Source of the DNA: Chromera velia
Lineage: Eukaryota; Sar; Chromeraceae
Direction of reading: 5' to 3'
Assembly: GCA_018398765.1 (NCBI GenBank)
Contig: JAHBMJ010001737.1
Span: 44,585-108,584 of the forward strand
DNA: 64,000 nucleotides
Part shown: in pieces, positions 45,876 to 64,000 of the stretch
Position numbering within the stretch: the stretch's first letter is position 1
Layout of the letters: the number at the start of each line of letters is the position of its first letter
Notes under the pieces: generated by a model
What the model was told of the DNA's origin: nothing
The model's database searches: none
What the model saw: only the letters and a program-made list of their open reading frames with translations
Program-made: the position numbers and the translations under genes

Positions 45876-46121
45876 GGGACGCGCCTCCACGCACCCACCC
45901 CCTGTCTGTAAGACCGCGTGGTGGTTGTGCCCGTTCCCCTCTGTGTTTGTGGAACAGGGACGCGCCTCCACGCACCCACCCCCTGTCTGTAAGACCGCGT
46001 GGTGTTTGTGCCCGTTCCCCTCTGTGTTTGTGGAACAGGGACGCGCCTCCACGCACCCACCCTCTGTCTGTAAGACCGCGTGGTGGTTGTGCCCGTTCCC
46101 CTCTGTGTTTGTGGAACAGGG
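45876..46121. repeat. 81-bp tandem array, three copies
   Basis: Exact 81-bp spacing (GGGA at 45876, 45957 and 46038, GGGT at 46119). Each copy ends TCTGTGTTTGTGGAACAG, a good 3' splice site on the forward strand, followed by GGACGCGCC. It lies downstream of the receptor-L-like gene in the same orientation, so it may be three copies of an intron end and exon start. Confidence 0.9.
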
Positions 46122-46375
46122 TCTTGGAGTGCAGGATGCCGTGTCTCTCTCTTTCTTGCTCTTTTCCTGAGAGGAAGAAGCAAGAGACTGCGTGTGACTT
46201 CGTGATCACGTAAAATCCTGTCGAAAGATGTCAGAGGCGAGATCGAGACTCCGGCCATTCTTCAAGTTTCGGGTCCCAGTCTCACGTTGTTGACGCACGC
46301 AAGGACGCATCCAATGCGTGCGTCAGAGACGAGAGACTCCATTCTTTAAATTTCGGGTCCCAGCCTCAAGTTGTT

Positions 46376-46535
46376 GTGATCTTTTCTTTTCCTTCTTTCC
46401 TTCTTTCTTCCTTCCTTTTTTGTTTCTTTTCTCTTTCTTTCTTTCTTTCTTTCTTTCTTTCCTTCCTTCCTTCCTTCCTTCCTTTCTTTCTTTCTTTCTT
46501 TCCTTCTTTCTTTCTTTCTTTCTTTCCTTCTTTCT

Positions 46536-46568
<33 letters not shown>
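46376..46568. repeat. Pyrimidine microsatellite
   Basis: CTTT, CCTT and CT runs with almost no purines on the forward strand. Phe/Leu/Ser and Lys/Glu/Arg open frames here are translations of the repeat. Confidence 0.95.
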
Positions 46569-46572
<4 letters not shown>

Positions 46573-46913
46573 GTCGTGTACGTGAAAGGCCGAAGGGTCG
46601 AAAAAGAAAACATTCGGTTGTTGGAATTTCGTCTCTGGGGAGGCGTTGCGTTTCAATCAGGCCGTTTGTGAATTTATGCGGGTTTTTGTGTGCCTTCCGT
46701 CTATTTGTGTGTCCCTCCTTCCCCTTCTTTTCGGCCCTGTGTGTTTTCATGTATTTGTTTGTTATCTCTTTTTCTCTTCTCTTCTCTCTGCTGGACCGCT
46801 TGTGAGTGATAAGCAGCTTTGACAATTTTAATGCCTTCCACGCAAACACCATGAGTTTGTCGATCTGTTTGATGCTTCTTCGTAGAGAGAGAAGGTCTCC
46901 TTAATTCAAGTTG

Positions 46914-47047
46914 CGTGTAGCTACGGGTAGGAATGCATGGGCAGTTTACTTTCATACAGAATTTCATACAGCGCATGTAAGAAAAAAGAATTCTGAAAAA
47001 GAATTCTGTATGAAAGTAAACGTGTAGCTACAGGAATGCATGGGCAG
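46914..47047. mobile_element. Palindromic insert flanked by 27-31 bp direct repeats
   Basis: 46914-46944 and 47021-47047 are the same but for a GGGT gap and one nearby base. The 76-bp insert (46945-47020) has perfect 19-bp inverted ends, TTTACTTTCATACAGAATT and its complement. The left arm word is repeated once inside (TTTCATACAGCG). Outside any recognised gene. Confidence 0.92.
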
Positions 47048-47097
47048 GCTATCCGACAAACACACTCACATATTGTGCGCGTGGCATGAAACACTCA

Positions 47098-47390
47098 AGA
47101 CCGACAGACAGACAGACCGACCGACAGGCAGACAGACAGACAGACAGACAGACCGACAGACAGACAGACCGACAGACAGACCGACCGACCGACAGACAGA
47201 CAGACCGACAGACAGACAGACACAGACAGACAGACAGACCGACCGACCGACAGACAGACAGACCGACCGACCGACCGACCGACAGACAGACAGACAGACG
47301 GACAGACAGACAGACCGACAGACAGACAGACAGACCGACAGACCGACCGACGGGCAGACAGACAGACAGACAGACCGACAGACAGAAGCT
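47098..47390. repeat. GACA/GACC tetranucleotide array
   Basis: About 70 tetranucleotides mixing GACA and GACC. It produces long Thr-Asp-Arg-Gln and Val-Cys-Leu-Ser frames that are not genes. Confidence 0.97.
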
Positions 47391-47689
47391 GACTGAATGT
47401 GCATGCAATCCGGAGCTCTCGGCCTCAGCCTCCGTCTTCCTCCCCCTCTCTCTCCTGTTCGTGGATCGAGACGAGAGGCGTTGGTTGCGTGTGCCCTTTG
47501 CACGTGTGCTTGCGCTTGCGCTACGACGTAATGGCAGCAGCAGAGGTAGCCGGGGTGAGCGGAGGCGTCTGTCAGAAGTATTTTCTTTCTGGTATAGCTT
47601 TCATTCAGTCGTAAGACTACAGACATAGAGACAGGACAATAAGGATGGAAGCAGTTGGTTGCAATGGCTAGCGAATGCGACAGAAATGG

Positions 47690-48360
47690 CAATAAAAAAA
47701 CGCAGACCCACAGTCTCCTTCATGGGTGAAAGTAGAGACTGAAGGATACGAATTAAATCATTTCCCTGGATCGACGAGCTCTGCTACCATGTTGTGTACA
47801 GGCTAGCAGTCTAGGATTACAGGCTTACAAAGGATAGAGATGTACCGACCAAGTACAAAGTCCAAGGACTGTCAGATCAGGCTAGGGCAGGAAAAGAGGT
47901 TCAAAGTTTCAACCAGTGTGGATCGATCAGACTGAATACAGGTAGAAGCAAATATTCTGCCGTTCAGGGTTCCACCAGCCGTGGCCCCCGCCCGCATATG
48001 CGAGTGTGAGGTATCTGGCCGGGGCATGCCGGAACCATTGTGTGGGACACTATGGGTGGGACCCATCACAGCGATACACAACATTTCTAAAGGTTGGAAG
48101 CCTCGAAAGCTAATCCACTAGTCTCTAAACTAGTCTAGGCAGACAACGATGGCGTATGATGATGATAAATATAACGATATTAGTACAATGGTACTCGTCT
48201 TATAATAATGACCAGACTGTTTCATGCGTTACTGCCTACTAGTAATGATATAAGCTAGGATATACTAGGATATAAACCTGTTCATAGGTATTTATAGGCT
48301 GATGGCGATGATATATGATGATGGGATATCGATTGATATTGCTATTTATTGCTGTACTGC
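47690..48360. other. AT-rich island related to the one near 36 kb
   Basis: No gene. Shares GATGGCGTATGATGATGAT with the island at 35.5-36.4 kb (near 36345 and 48147), so both probably come from the same repeat family. No clear inverted or direct ends were found. Confidence 0.55.
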
Positions 48361-48537
48361 GCGCATAACAAGTCGCATGCATTCAAACCAATCATTCAAT
48401 CCAGGTATCAACTAGTCGTTCTGACTCATTTAGAACCAGAAAACGTTTGCTCACACTGTTTGTCTATCGCTCGGAGGGAGGGGATAACGAATCGCGTCAC
48501 ACACTTTGATTCTCCTGTTGCTTTCCCTATCGTTCCC

Positions 48538-48660
48538 TCCCTATTATTTTTCCTCACGCAGCAGCTGCCCGAATGAACTCCCTATTATTTTCCCTCACGC
48601 AGCAGCTGCCCGAATGAACTCCCTATTATTTTCCCTCACGCAGCAGCTGCCCGAATGAAA
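48538..48660. repeat. 41-bp tandem, three copies
   Basis: CTCCCTATTATTTTCCCTCA followed by CGCAGCAGCTGCCCGAATGAA, three times with one difference. Each contains a pyrimidine stretch and GCAG. Confidence 0.93.
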
Positions 48661-51600
48661 CGACGAAGGACAGACGGGAAGAGAGAGATCAACAAACGCA
48701 AACTGTAAGCAGTCGTTGGATGGCATGATTCGAACGTACAGTTCTCTCTTCCTCTCCATCCATCCATCCATCAGGCCCAATTCAACGAACGAAACAGACA
48801 AAGAATTGATGCACGCTCATCACTTCGTTTTCTTGCTTGAATGGCACAGACAGACAGACAGGCAGGGAGACAGACAGACAGGCAGGGAGACAGACAGACA
48901 GACAGACAGACAGGCAGGCAGAAAGAAAGAAAGAAAGGAGTCGTTACAATCCCCCCAACCCCCAAAACCCTTGCAAGACTTTCTGACGATCTGTCCCTCC
49001 TCCCTCCCCGTTTCTCCCTTTAATTCCTGCAAGGCTTCCTTCAGTTGAGTTGGTCGAAGAAAGAAAGAATGCTCCATCCATTCATCCATCCATCCGTCCC
49101 TTGTAACCCCTTCCCTTCCCATGCAGACAGACGAGGGAGGAAGGAAGAAACAAGAAAAAGAAGAAACTGACTGGTATTGTGTAAGGGGAAGGAACACAAA
49201 AGGGACACAAAAGGCATACAAGAAGGACAGGAGAAGAACAAGAAGGAAGGAAAGGAGAACACCGGGTTGGTTCCATCGATGGCTTAACGATTCTTTCAAT
49301 CAACCAATGAGTACCTGCACTCACTCAGCGACGAAAGGAAGGAAGGAAGGAGAAAGTAGGACAGGAACATTAGACGACAAGAAAAAAAAGGAACGGAAAC
49401 CAGTCAGAAGGAGCACTAACTTCAAGTCTCTTTCCCCGTTCCCCTTTCCCCCTCCTTCAGACAGACATGGAAGGACAGGAACCTGACATAGAAGAAACGA
49501 TAGCAAAGACAAAGGGAGAGCACCGCACGACCTTGCCCCCCAAACTCCTCCCCCATCTTCGTTTTCTCTCTCTGCCCTTGCTGGAGGGGAGGAGACTTTT
49601 TTTCTTCATCCATCGAATCAATGGGTGTGCATTTGCGGAAGGAAAGGGAAAGAAACAAAAACGAACCCGGTCATCAAGCATCAAGCAGGCAACCGGCAAG
49701 TGAAGGGCGGGAAGGGGCAGGAAGGCAGGCGGACGAAAGAAGGGAAGAAAGACGCAGAGACTCTCTCTCTCTCGCGCGCCAAGGAGGACAAAAGAGCAGC
49801 CATGCAGCCTCAATTGCTGATTGAAAGATTGATCTGTAAACCCAGCCACTCCTACCTGCTCCTTCTCCTTCCCTCCCCTTCACAGACCTGAACGAACCCT
49901 CTCTTCTCTTGATTGGTGGTTGAAGAACGAACGATCGACCTGGGTGAGAAAGAAGGAAGACACCTAGGTCTCTTGTCGGTGAGAGGTCTCACGGTGGTGG
50001 CGGAAGGAAAAAAAAAGAGAGTAAGCAAGGAAAGGAGACGAAGTGATTGACTGATTAACCAAGTGATTCTTGGTCGGTCCTTCTCTCATTACTCCAAGGA
50101 AGTAAGTTTCTTCGCTCCTTTTCTTTCTCCGTCCATCCTTTGCCCGCCTCGCCGCCCCCCTTTCCTTCCTTTTCTTTGGATTCAATCCTTGTGTTTCTCT
50201 CCTGTCCTTCTTCTCTCTGAATGATCTCCGCACTCGTGTGTTCGTTTCATTTTGGTTTGGGATGGCGGTGGGATCGGAGGGAGGCATGCAGGCGAATCTT
50301 CTTGTCCTTCTTCTTCCTTCTGCTTTTCCCTCGCTCTCCCACTCTCTCTCTTTCTCTGTCTCTCTTTCTGTTCCGTGCTTCAACCCTCTCTCTGTTTGTT
50401 CCCTTTCTGATTTCGCGTTTTGGAAACCTGTGGGGTGGGTGAACCGATCGACTAACCGAGCTAACCTGCTGATCGACTGACTGACTGACTCACCGAGCTC
50501 AATCTGCATGCATGCATGAAGGTCTGCCGATCTTCGCTTGAAGGAAGAAGGAAAGAATGGAAGAGACAAGCGAGTGAGTTGATCCCCTTTCCTTCGATCT
50601 CTCTTCATCTCTCTCTCTGTCGCGACTTCTTCGAATTTCCTTCCGAATGAATTTATTCTCTTAGGTCCTCTCTCTGATCCCCCACCCCCTCTAACAAAAA
50701 GAAAAGAAGGAAGAATCAGACGAAGAAAGAAAAGAACAGACTTCGTTCATTTGTTCTTTCTGCTGCCTGAAGGTCTTTCCCCTCTTCTCCCTCCCTCCCT
50801 CCGCGTGAACGAACGAACGAACATACAATGAATGAACGAGAAGACAATCCATCGGTTCCTCTCTTTCTTTCCCCATGCAACCCCCCCCAAATTTCTTCCT
50901 TTCTTTCTTTCATTGCTGCCCATTCTCCTCGCTGCATGGCTGCGGACTCACTGCTCTGTTCTACATCCATACATCATGCATCTGACTGGGAAAGATATTA
51001 CTGTTACCACCCACGAGTTCTTCCCTACTTCAAACAGACCGTTTTGCTTCTTTCCCCGCCCCCCCGGAGATCACAAAAGTGGTACAGACAGAATCGAATC
51101 ACGAACGCATTTCATCAATGAATGGATGGAAGTGTAAAGGGATGCTTGGGTGGATGCATGGATGGATGAACGAATCACGAAGAACAAAAGAAACCGCCCA
51201 CCGCCCAACAAACGGACGACCCAATCAATTCTCGAATGCTTCTTTTCCCTTCCCTTCCCTTCTCTCACACCAACAAACCGTAAGGCAGGCAGGCAGGCAG
51301 ACAGACAGACAAAGCAGGAAGACAAGGAGAGGAGGAAGACACATAGGAAGAAACAAAGAAGAGCAGGACAAAAGGACGACACGGATGGGATTCGTTCGTT
51401 TGGGTGTCGATGAACCAACCATCCTGTGTGTGCCCTCTTTCTTGCTTCCTTTGATCTGTCGATTCTTTTCTTTCTTTCTCTCCTATTCTCTCTCCTTTGT
51501 TTGACAAACACTGTGCGAGAGTTCGCATCTTGTCCATCCTCCCTTCCATTCCCTCGTTGATTTTCTTTGTGTGCGTGTCAAGAAGCCGGGAGTGTGCATG

Positions 51601-52692
51601 GATCCTTTTCTTTCAACTGGAAAGACAACCAGAAAGAAGGCAGGGAAGGAACAAATTTTGTCTGTCAGTCTCTTGCTCTCTTTTCTTAATACACACCCAA
51701 AGAAAAGACAGAGAGCACCTTCCTTTCTTCTCTTCAGCAGAGAAGAAAAAATAAGGTCGGAAAGCAACAGTGAATAGTGAAAGGGGTCACGAGGTGCCAA
51801 AGAGGCTCTTTCTCTCTCTCTCTCTACCCCTTTCTCGCTCGTCCACTGGATCTCCCTTGCTCTCTCCGTCCCTCCCTCTGCAGGCTGCCTTTTCTTCCTT
51901 CCCTTCTTTTCCTTTCTTTTCTTTAAAGCCTTCGTCGATCGATCGATCGATCGTCCCTTTCCTGTCCTTTTCCCCCTCTCATTCATTCATTTACTTGTTG
52001 AGTGAGTCTTCCTCCCTCCCTGTCTGTCATCATGCATGCATGAATAAAGACGTGGACGGACCACCACAACACAACGGTCTCTCTCTCTCTCTCTCCTTTT
52101 TCTTCTTGAAACCCTCCCTGCAGGCTTACTTCCCTCCCTCCGTCTGAGTATTTTAATTGTCAGAATGAATGAATGAATTCATGCACACTGTCTTTCGTGC
52201 TTCTTCCGGTTACCTCTGTCAATCTTTGTTGTTTGGCGTTGGAAGGACAGCCTCTTTTCTTCTGGAAGGACAGCCTCTTTTCTTTTCTTCTCGTTTCGAT
52301 CTCGCTTTCGTCGTTTCATCATGGTTCTCTCTTTCTCTTTCTCTTTCTTTTTCGACTGACCCCCTTCCTTTCCTCCCGATATTATGCACGCACCACACAA
52401 CAAAGAAACCACAGGAGGACGAACAGCGCTTACATACAGAACAGGCACAAGCAAGCAAGCAAGCAGTACGCATGGAGGGAGAGAAACAAAGAGGGAAAGA
52501 AGGCAAAGCAAGGAAAGAAAGAAAGGAAGAAAGAGGGAAAGAGAGGAAGGACGGAGGGCAGTCAGTCGAAGAAGAAAAGAAAGACTTATCCATCCTTTCT
52601 CACCCCATCCCCCTCTCTTTCTTCCGCTATCCACACAACTCAAAACCCTCTCACTCATCCCATCCGCTACAAGCGATCGCACGGACTTCCAT
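48661..52692. other. Microsatellite-rich stretch without a confident gene
   Basis: Dominated by CAGA, GGAA, CTTT and CTGA runs. Frames on both strands are low complexity. A short LKEALQELKGETGREEG frame on the reverse strand near 49000-49060 could be an exon but has no neighbours I can join to it. A 22-bp duplication TTGGAAGGACAGCCTCTTTT lies at 52237-52275. The 3' end region of the UBAP2-like gene lies at the right end. Confidence 0.5.
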
Positions 52693-60473
<7,781 letters not shown>

Positions 60474-61686
60474 GGTTTGCTGTTCGCTGTTTTTGAGAAA
60501 GAGGGAGAGAGTGAGAGAGAGAGAGTTCTGTCTAACGAGAAGCAGAGAGCATCAATCAATCAAAACAAAAGGGGCTCAACCTGGCTGGGAGGGAGCGAAA
60601 CGCGTCTAGATTTGCACACAAGAAGAAAAGACTCACACAGGAGGGCACAGGGAAACACCACCACAGATTCCTTCTGCATGGGCTGATGATGCTGACTCGG
60701 CAGGCGAAGGCTTTTTTCCACGGGACCTCCGGGGGAGATCTCTATATTAAAACGTATACTAAAACAAAAGACCCCCCCCTCCCTCACCGAAAAAGCCTGA
60801 AAATTATATATAGAGCCTCAAATTTACTTATCTATATTTTGCCGTTTCAGTTAGGAATTTCTGTGGCAGGATTTGCTTCGGGCCCCGGAAAGTTCCTCAA
60901 GACTTTATGAAAGCGAAAAATGCCATTCGGGCACCAAAAGGGGCCTTTAAAGGGCATGTATCTGCCTCGCAGAGATCATTGCTCCGGAGCTTCCTCATCT
61001 GAATGGTCGGCAGTGTACTCCGGAGCGCAGAACTTGACCTGAGCTTTTCGACTGCTGTCGCGAAGAGGCACCTGAGAGATTGGGTGTGACTGTGCAGTCG
61101 TCGCATGTGAATCCTTCTGACAATTCAGTCTGTCAGTCTGGGAACATCGATCACTCGGCTGCGCTTGCATCGATCAGCCTGGTTCCTCCCTGGTTCCTCG
61201 TCTGTGTTCTTCCCTTTCGATCTGTTCACTGGAGATCTGCAGGATGTGCTGAGGGAGACGGAAGGACTGAAGGCTGCAACACCGCCAAAGTACTGGGAGG
61301 GCGAGAAATTCAAGAGAAGTGGTCACAAGCAACGATCACCTTCCTTAGCAAGTCAGTCTCTGCTCTGTGCAACGAAGCCAAACAGCACAGACAGGACGAA
61401 TCAGAAGGCAGGCCACATTCGTGCAGTAGGATGACCTTCGTGCAAATTTTTCCCCTCCTAGCTCTCTCGTGTGAGTGATTTTGCTTCTAACGCTGGATTC
61501 GGCGCCGTCTCCCTTCCAGCCCTCTCAGTTCACTGAGCAACATTGCCGTCGTTCCTTCTTTTCGCTGCCTCTTCCCACCTTCCCGTCTCCACTCTCATCC
61601 TTCCTGCAGCTCAGCCTTTCATCTCTCCCTCTTCCTCCCCTCTCCACACGCAGAGAGTAGAGACGAAGACGCCCTGCAGCGCAAGA
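60474..61686. other. Divergent intergenic region, no gene
   Basis: Lies between the start of the UBAP2-like gene (reverse) and the charged frame at 61687 (forward). TATATATAG at about 60800 is TATA-like but its use is unknown. The longest forward frame (61080-61478) shows no family resemblance. Confidence 0.45.
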
Positions 61687-62106
61687 ATGGAGGGAGAGAA
61701 AGAAGCCTCCTCCCAGGCGGATGGACAGCCAGACGCACAGAGCCATGTACAGTCTGAGAGAGACGGACGCACAGACGGAGACGCAACAGCGACAGCGACA
61801 GGAGGCTTGACAGACGGGGGACCAGAAAGCGGGGGGGACAGTGCGGCTGCAGCTCCGGTATCTTCAGCAGCAGGCGGTCCGAGTCAAAGCAAAGAGAAGG
61901 ACAAGGAGAGAGAAGGGGGTGGAAGAGAGAGGGAGAAGGAGAAAGGAGCGGCAAGGCAACGAGACAGAGAGAGAGAACGTGAGAGGGGGGACAGAGGAAG
62001 GGCGGGGGGGCAGTTGGCGTGGATGGGCGGGGGAAGAGAGAGAACATCGGGTGCTCTGAGGGGGGTGCCCTCTTATCCGTCTGCTGGAATGGAATTCATC
62101 GGTCAG
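61687..62106 (+). CDS. Charged Arg/Glu-rich exon, possibly 5' exon of the ALG9-like gene
   Basis: Starts MEGEKEASSQADGQ and runs through an acidic Gly/Thr/Ala stretch into KEKDKEREGGGREREKEK and RDRERERERGDRGRAGG, then LAWMGGGRERTSG and YPSAGMEFIG, where a GTCAGTTG donor is available. No known domain. It points the same way as the ALG9-like exons 1.2 kb downstream and may be their cytosolic N-terminal extension, but the phase at the GTCAG donor does not fit the next exon I can see, so an exon between them would be needed. A separate short gene is equally possible. Confidence 0.45.
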
Positions 62107-62299
62107 TTGCATCATTGGGTGTGGGGTTGCAGTGGATCGACCTTTAATTGCATCCCCTCCTTCCTTCCTTCCTTTCTTCCTTCCTTCCTTCCTGTCAACT
62201 GAAAGAAACAAAGACACAGACAGAGTGAAAGAGAGTGCGGCTCTTTCTTCGGTGTAGACAGCTACTCAGTGTTCTTGTGGACGGGGCGCAAATGCGAAT

Positions 62300-62358
62300 A
62301 AGTGAGTGAGTGAGTGAGTGAGTGAGTGAGTGAGTGAGTGAGTGAGTGAGTGAGTGAG
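62300..62358. repeat. GTGA tetranucleotide run
   Basis: About 14 AGTG units; each GTGAGTGA is a consensus 5' splice site word. Confidence 0.95.
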
Positions 62359-62707
62359 AGGGTGTCCATGCAATCTGCTCTGTTCTCTTCTCAGAAGATT
62401 GTCAGACTCTCTCTCTGTGCGTCTGTCTGATCGGTCGATCGAAGCCTTCCATGAACCTCATCGACGGAACTCGCACTCTGCCATAGATCAGGGCAAGAAG
62501 GCTTCCTCTGTTTCGATGCAATGAAGGCAAAATAGAACGAATCAAACGAACAAGAAGGAGGAAAAGAAGAAAACAAAAGACGACGTTTCCTTCCCGCAGA
62601 GCAACACCTGGCTCGCACTTCATGCATCTGTTTATTGTCCATTTACTCGTTCATTCATCCATCTATCCATCCATTCGTTGATTCATTCCTTCAACGAATG
62701 CGACTCC

Positions 62708-62800
62708 CACTGACTGACTGACTGACTGACTAACTGACTGACTGACTGACTGACTGACTGACTAACTGACTGACTGACTGACTGACTGACTGTGTGTGTG
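62708..62800. repeat. CTGA tetranucleotide run
   Basis: About 20 TGAC units with two TAAC variants, then a short GT run and a GATTCCTGCAG acceptor-like sequence. Confidence 0.95.
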
Positions 62801-63341
62801 TGTGATTCCTGCAGGGAGTCAAGCCCCAATTCCCCTCATTCCCCTGGGTCCCTCTGGTCCCTCGATGCTTTGGGTTTCCGTTGATCAGTCAGTCAGTAGC
62901 CCTAGCCCTAGCTCTCCCTCGGCCTGCCTGACTGACTAACTGGATGAGTGTGTTGTCTGTCAGTTACTTGGGCTTTCTGTTTCGTTTATTGAAGGAGAGA
63001 CAGACAGGGAGCGGGACGGAATGAGAGAGAGGACAATCAATCGAAAGCCGCCTTGATCGCTCGCTTTTTGGTCTTTTCTCCTAGAAGCCCTTTCTCCTAG
63101 CTCCCCGGCGCTTTTTCTTTCTTTTTCTTGTGTTCTGATCCTCCATCTCTCTTCCCCTGTCCGTTTCAGCCTAATCACTGTTTATGAATGAATAGAGAGA
63201 AGGGGGTCCTGTTTCCCGGAGGGTAAAGATAGGACCGCGGCTTTGCCCTAAATGACTGATTGCGTAAGCATTCCTCCTGGGCAAATCGGCGCAGCGAAAA
63301 AACTTTTCTTTGTGTTCTCTTTTGTTCTCTTCGCCCTGCAG

Positions 63342-63968
63342 GATGCACTTCATCCTCTCTCTCATGCTGGCAGCAGCGCGGCTGGTGAGTTCCGCAGTGG
63401 GTCTACAGGTTCTTCTCATGGCCGGAAGCCTGGGTGGATGGATGGTTGGCTTCACTCAGACAGCAGATATACGCGGTTGTTGAATTGGGCGGGCGGCTTT
63501 CTTTTTGACGCCAGATTGTTTGTCCTCCTGCTTTTTTGTTTCTCCTCTTGATTCTTTGGCGTCCGTCCGGTGTTGCCCTTCCTTCCCCCTGCCGCCCCCT
63601 TTCACACACATTCATTCTTTCTCTACATGTATCCCCTCTCTTTCTGCGTGCGTTGATGATGCTGTTCATCACCCTGAGTGCATGTGTGGCCACTCTCATC
63701 TCATGCAGCTGGCCGCTCTGTATTCACCCATCACCGACTGCGACGAGACGATGAATTATTGGGAACCTCTGCACTTCCTCCTCCAGGGATCCGGTCGGTG
63801 GGTGGGTGGGTGGGTGGATCGTGTAGGCCCGCCGGGGGGGGGTTTGGATGAATCTGCCTGCACACATGGGTATGACGATCGAGCAGAGAGGTGCTTTTAG
63901 ACACTTCAGATTCCCTGTCTATCTCTACCTTTGGTTGTCTGGACTGACGTTGTGTGTTCTGTCTGTTT

Positions 63969-64000
<32 letters not shown>
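63342..64000 (+). CDS. ALG9: ALG9-type alpha-1,2-mannosyltransferase, 5' part
   Basis: ER-membrane glycosyltransferase (GT22) that adds mannose from dolichol-phosphate mannose to the lipid-linked oligosaccharide for N-glycosylation. Two exons are visible. 63342-63384 encodes MHFILSLMLAAARL, the start of a first membrane helix, with GTGAGT donor. 63709-63793 encodes LAALYSPITDCDETMNYWEP followed by LHFLLQGSG, and ends at a GTCGGTGG donor. The luminal DCDExxNYWEPLH signature is diagnostic of the ALG9/ALG12/PIG-B superfamily and this spelling fits ALG9 best; it carries the acidic residues thought to be catalytic. The rest (normally ~500 residues with many membrane spans) lies beyond the right edge. 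The Met at 63343 may not be the true start if the 61687 exon is joined. Confidence 0.83.
63966..64000. repeat. CTGT run at the right edge
   Basis: TTTTTTGTCTGTCTGTCTG run continuing out of the window, in the second visible intron of the ALG9-like gene. Confidence 0.9.

Noticed and set aside
47086-47408. Long Thr-Asp-Arg-Gln and Val-Cys-Leu-Ser open frames
   Set aside because: They are translations of the GACA/GACC array with no splice signals or codon bias of a gene.
48820-49060. LKEALQELKGETGREEG as an exon of a coiled-coil gene
   Set aside because: Too short, with no joinable partners and embedded in microsatellites.
61080-61478. Forward frame of 132 residues upstream of the charged gene
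   Set aside because: No domain, no splice context and composition like intergenic sequence.

Overview
This is a nuclear window from a eukaryote with intron-rich genes. Introns are spliced GT-AG, are full of di- and tetranucleotide runs, and often begin with GTCAGT or a short GTCAGTCAG/GTGAGTGAG run. The best clue to the host is the reverse-strand gene at 36.5-44.1 kb. It encodes a plant-type DXR (plastid MEP pathway) whose first exons give an ER signal peptide with a phenylalanine at the predicted cleavage point, as in proteins sent to red-derived complex plastids. A photosynthetic alveolate such as a chromerid fits best. Another alga with a complex plastid cannot be excluded.

Layout. 0.3-6.6 kb: reverse-strand coiled-coil gene, cut by the left edge. 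7.7-15.3 kb: decayed Helitron with an OTU protease part, zinc-binding motif, HUH/Y2 Rep and Pif1-type helicase. 17.1-20.3 kb: broken UPF1/Sen1-like helicase interrupted by a 693-bp MITE. 20.7-23.3 kb: unknown, interrupted coding region. 23.9-26.2 kb: AT-rich sequence and a very G-rich palindromic patch. 26.3-33.6 kb: forward gene for a large Ser/Arg/Gly-rich disordered protein. 36.5-44.1 kb: DXR. 44.6-45.7 kb: divergently transcribed secreted protein with receptor-L-like repeats and one in-frame TAG. 46-52.7 kb: simple repeats and an AT-rich island, no confident gene. 52.7-60.5 kb: reverse-strand UBA plus RGG/QN-rich protein (UBAP2/Lingerer/GIP1 type), read completely in six exons. 61.7-62.1 kb: charged open frame. 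63.3 kb to the right edge: start of an ALG9-type mannosyltransferase.

The most unusual signal cuts across the genes. In at least ten places a 27-63 bp stretch of host sequence occurs twice in direct orientation around a 20-76 bp insert. The copied stretch often spans an exon edge with its splice site. Several inserts are near-perfect palindromes sharing the arm CTTTCATACAGAATT. In the DXR, UBAP2-like, coiled-coil and possibly other genes, the same kind of exon-edge sequence has grown into tandem arrays of repeated 3' splice sites. This looks like a family of tiny palindromic insertions linked to intron growth.
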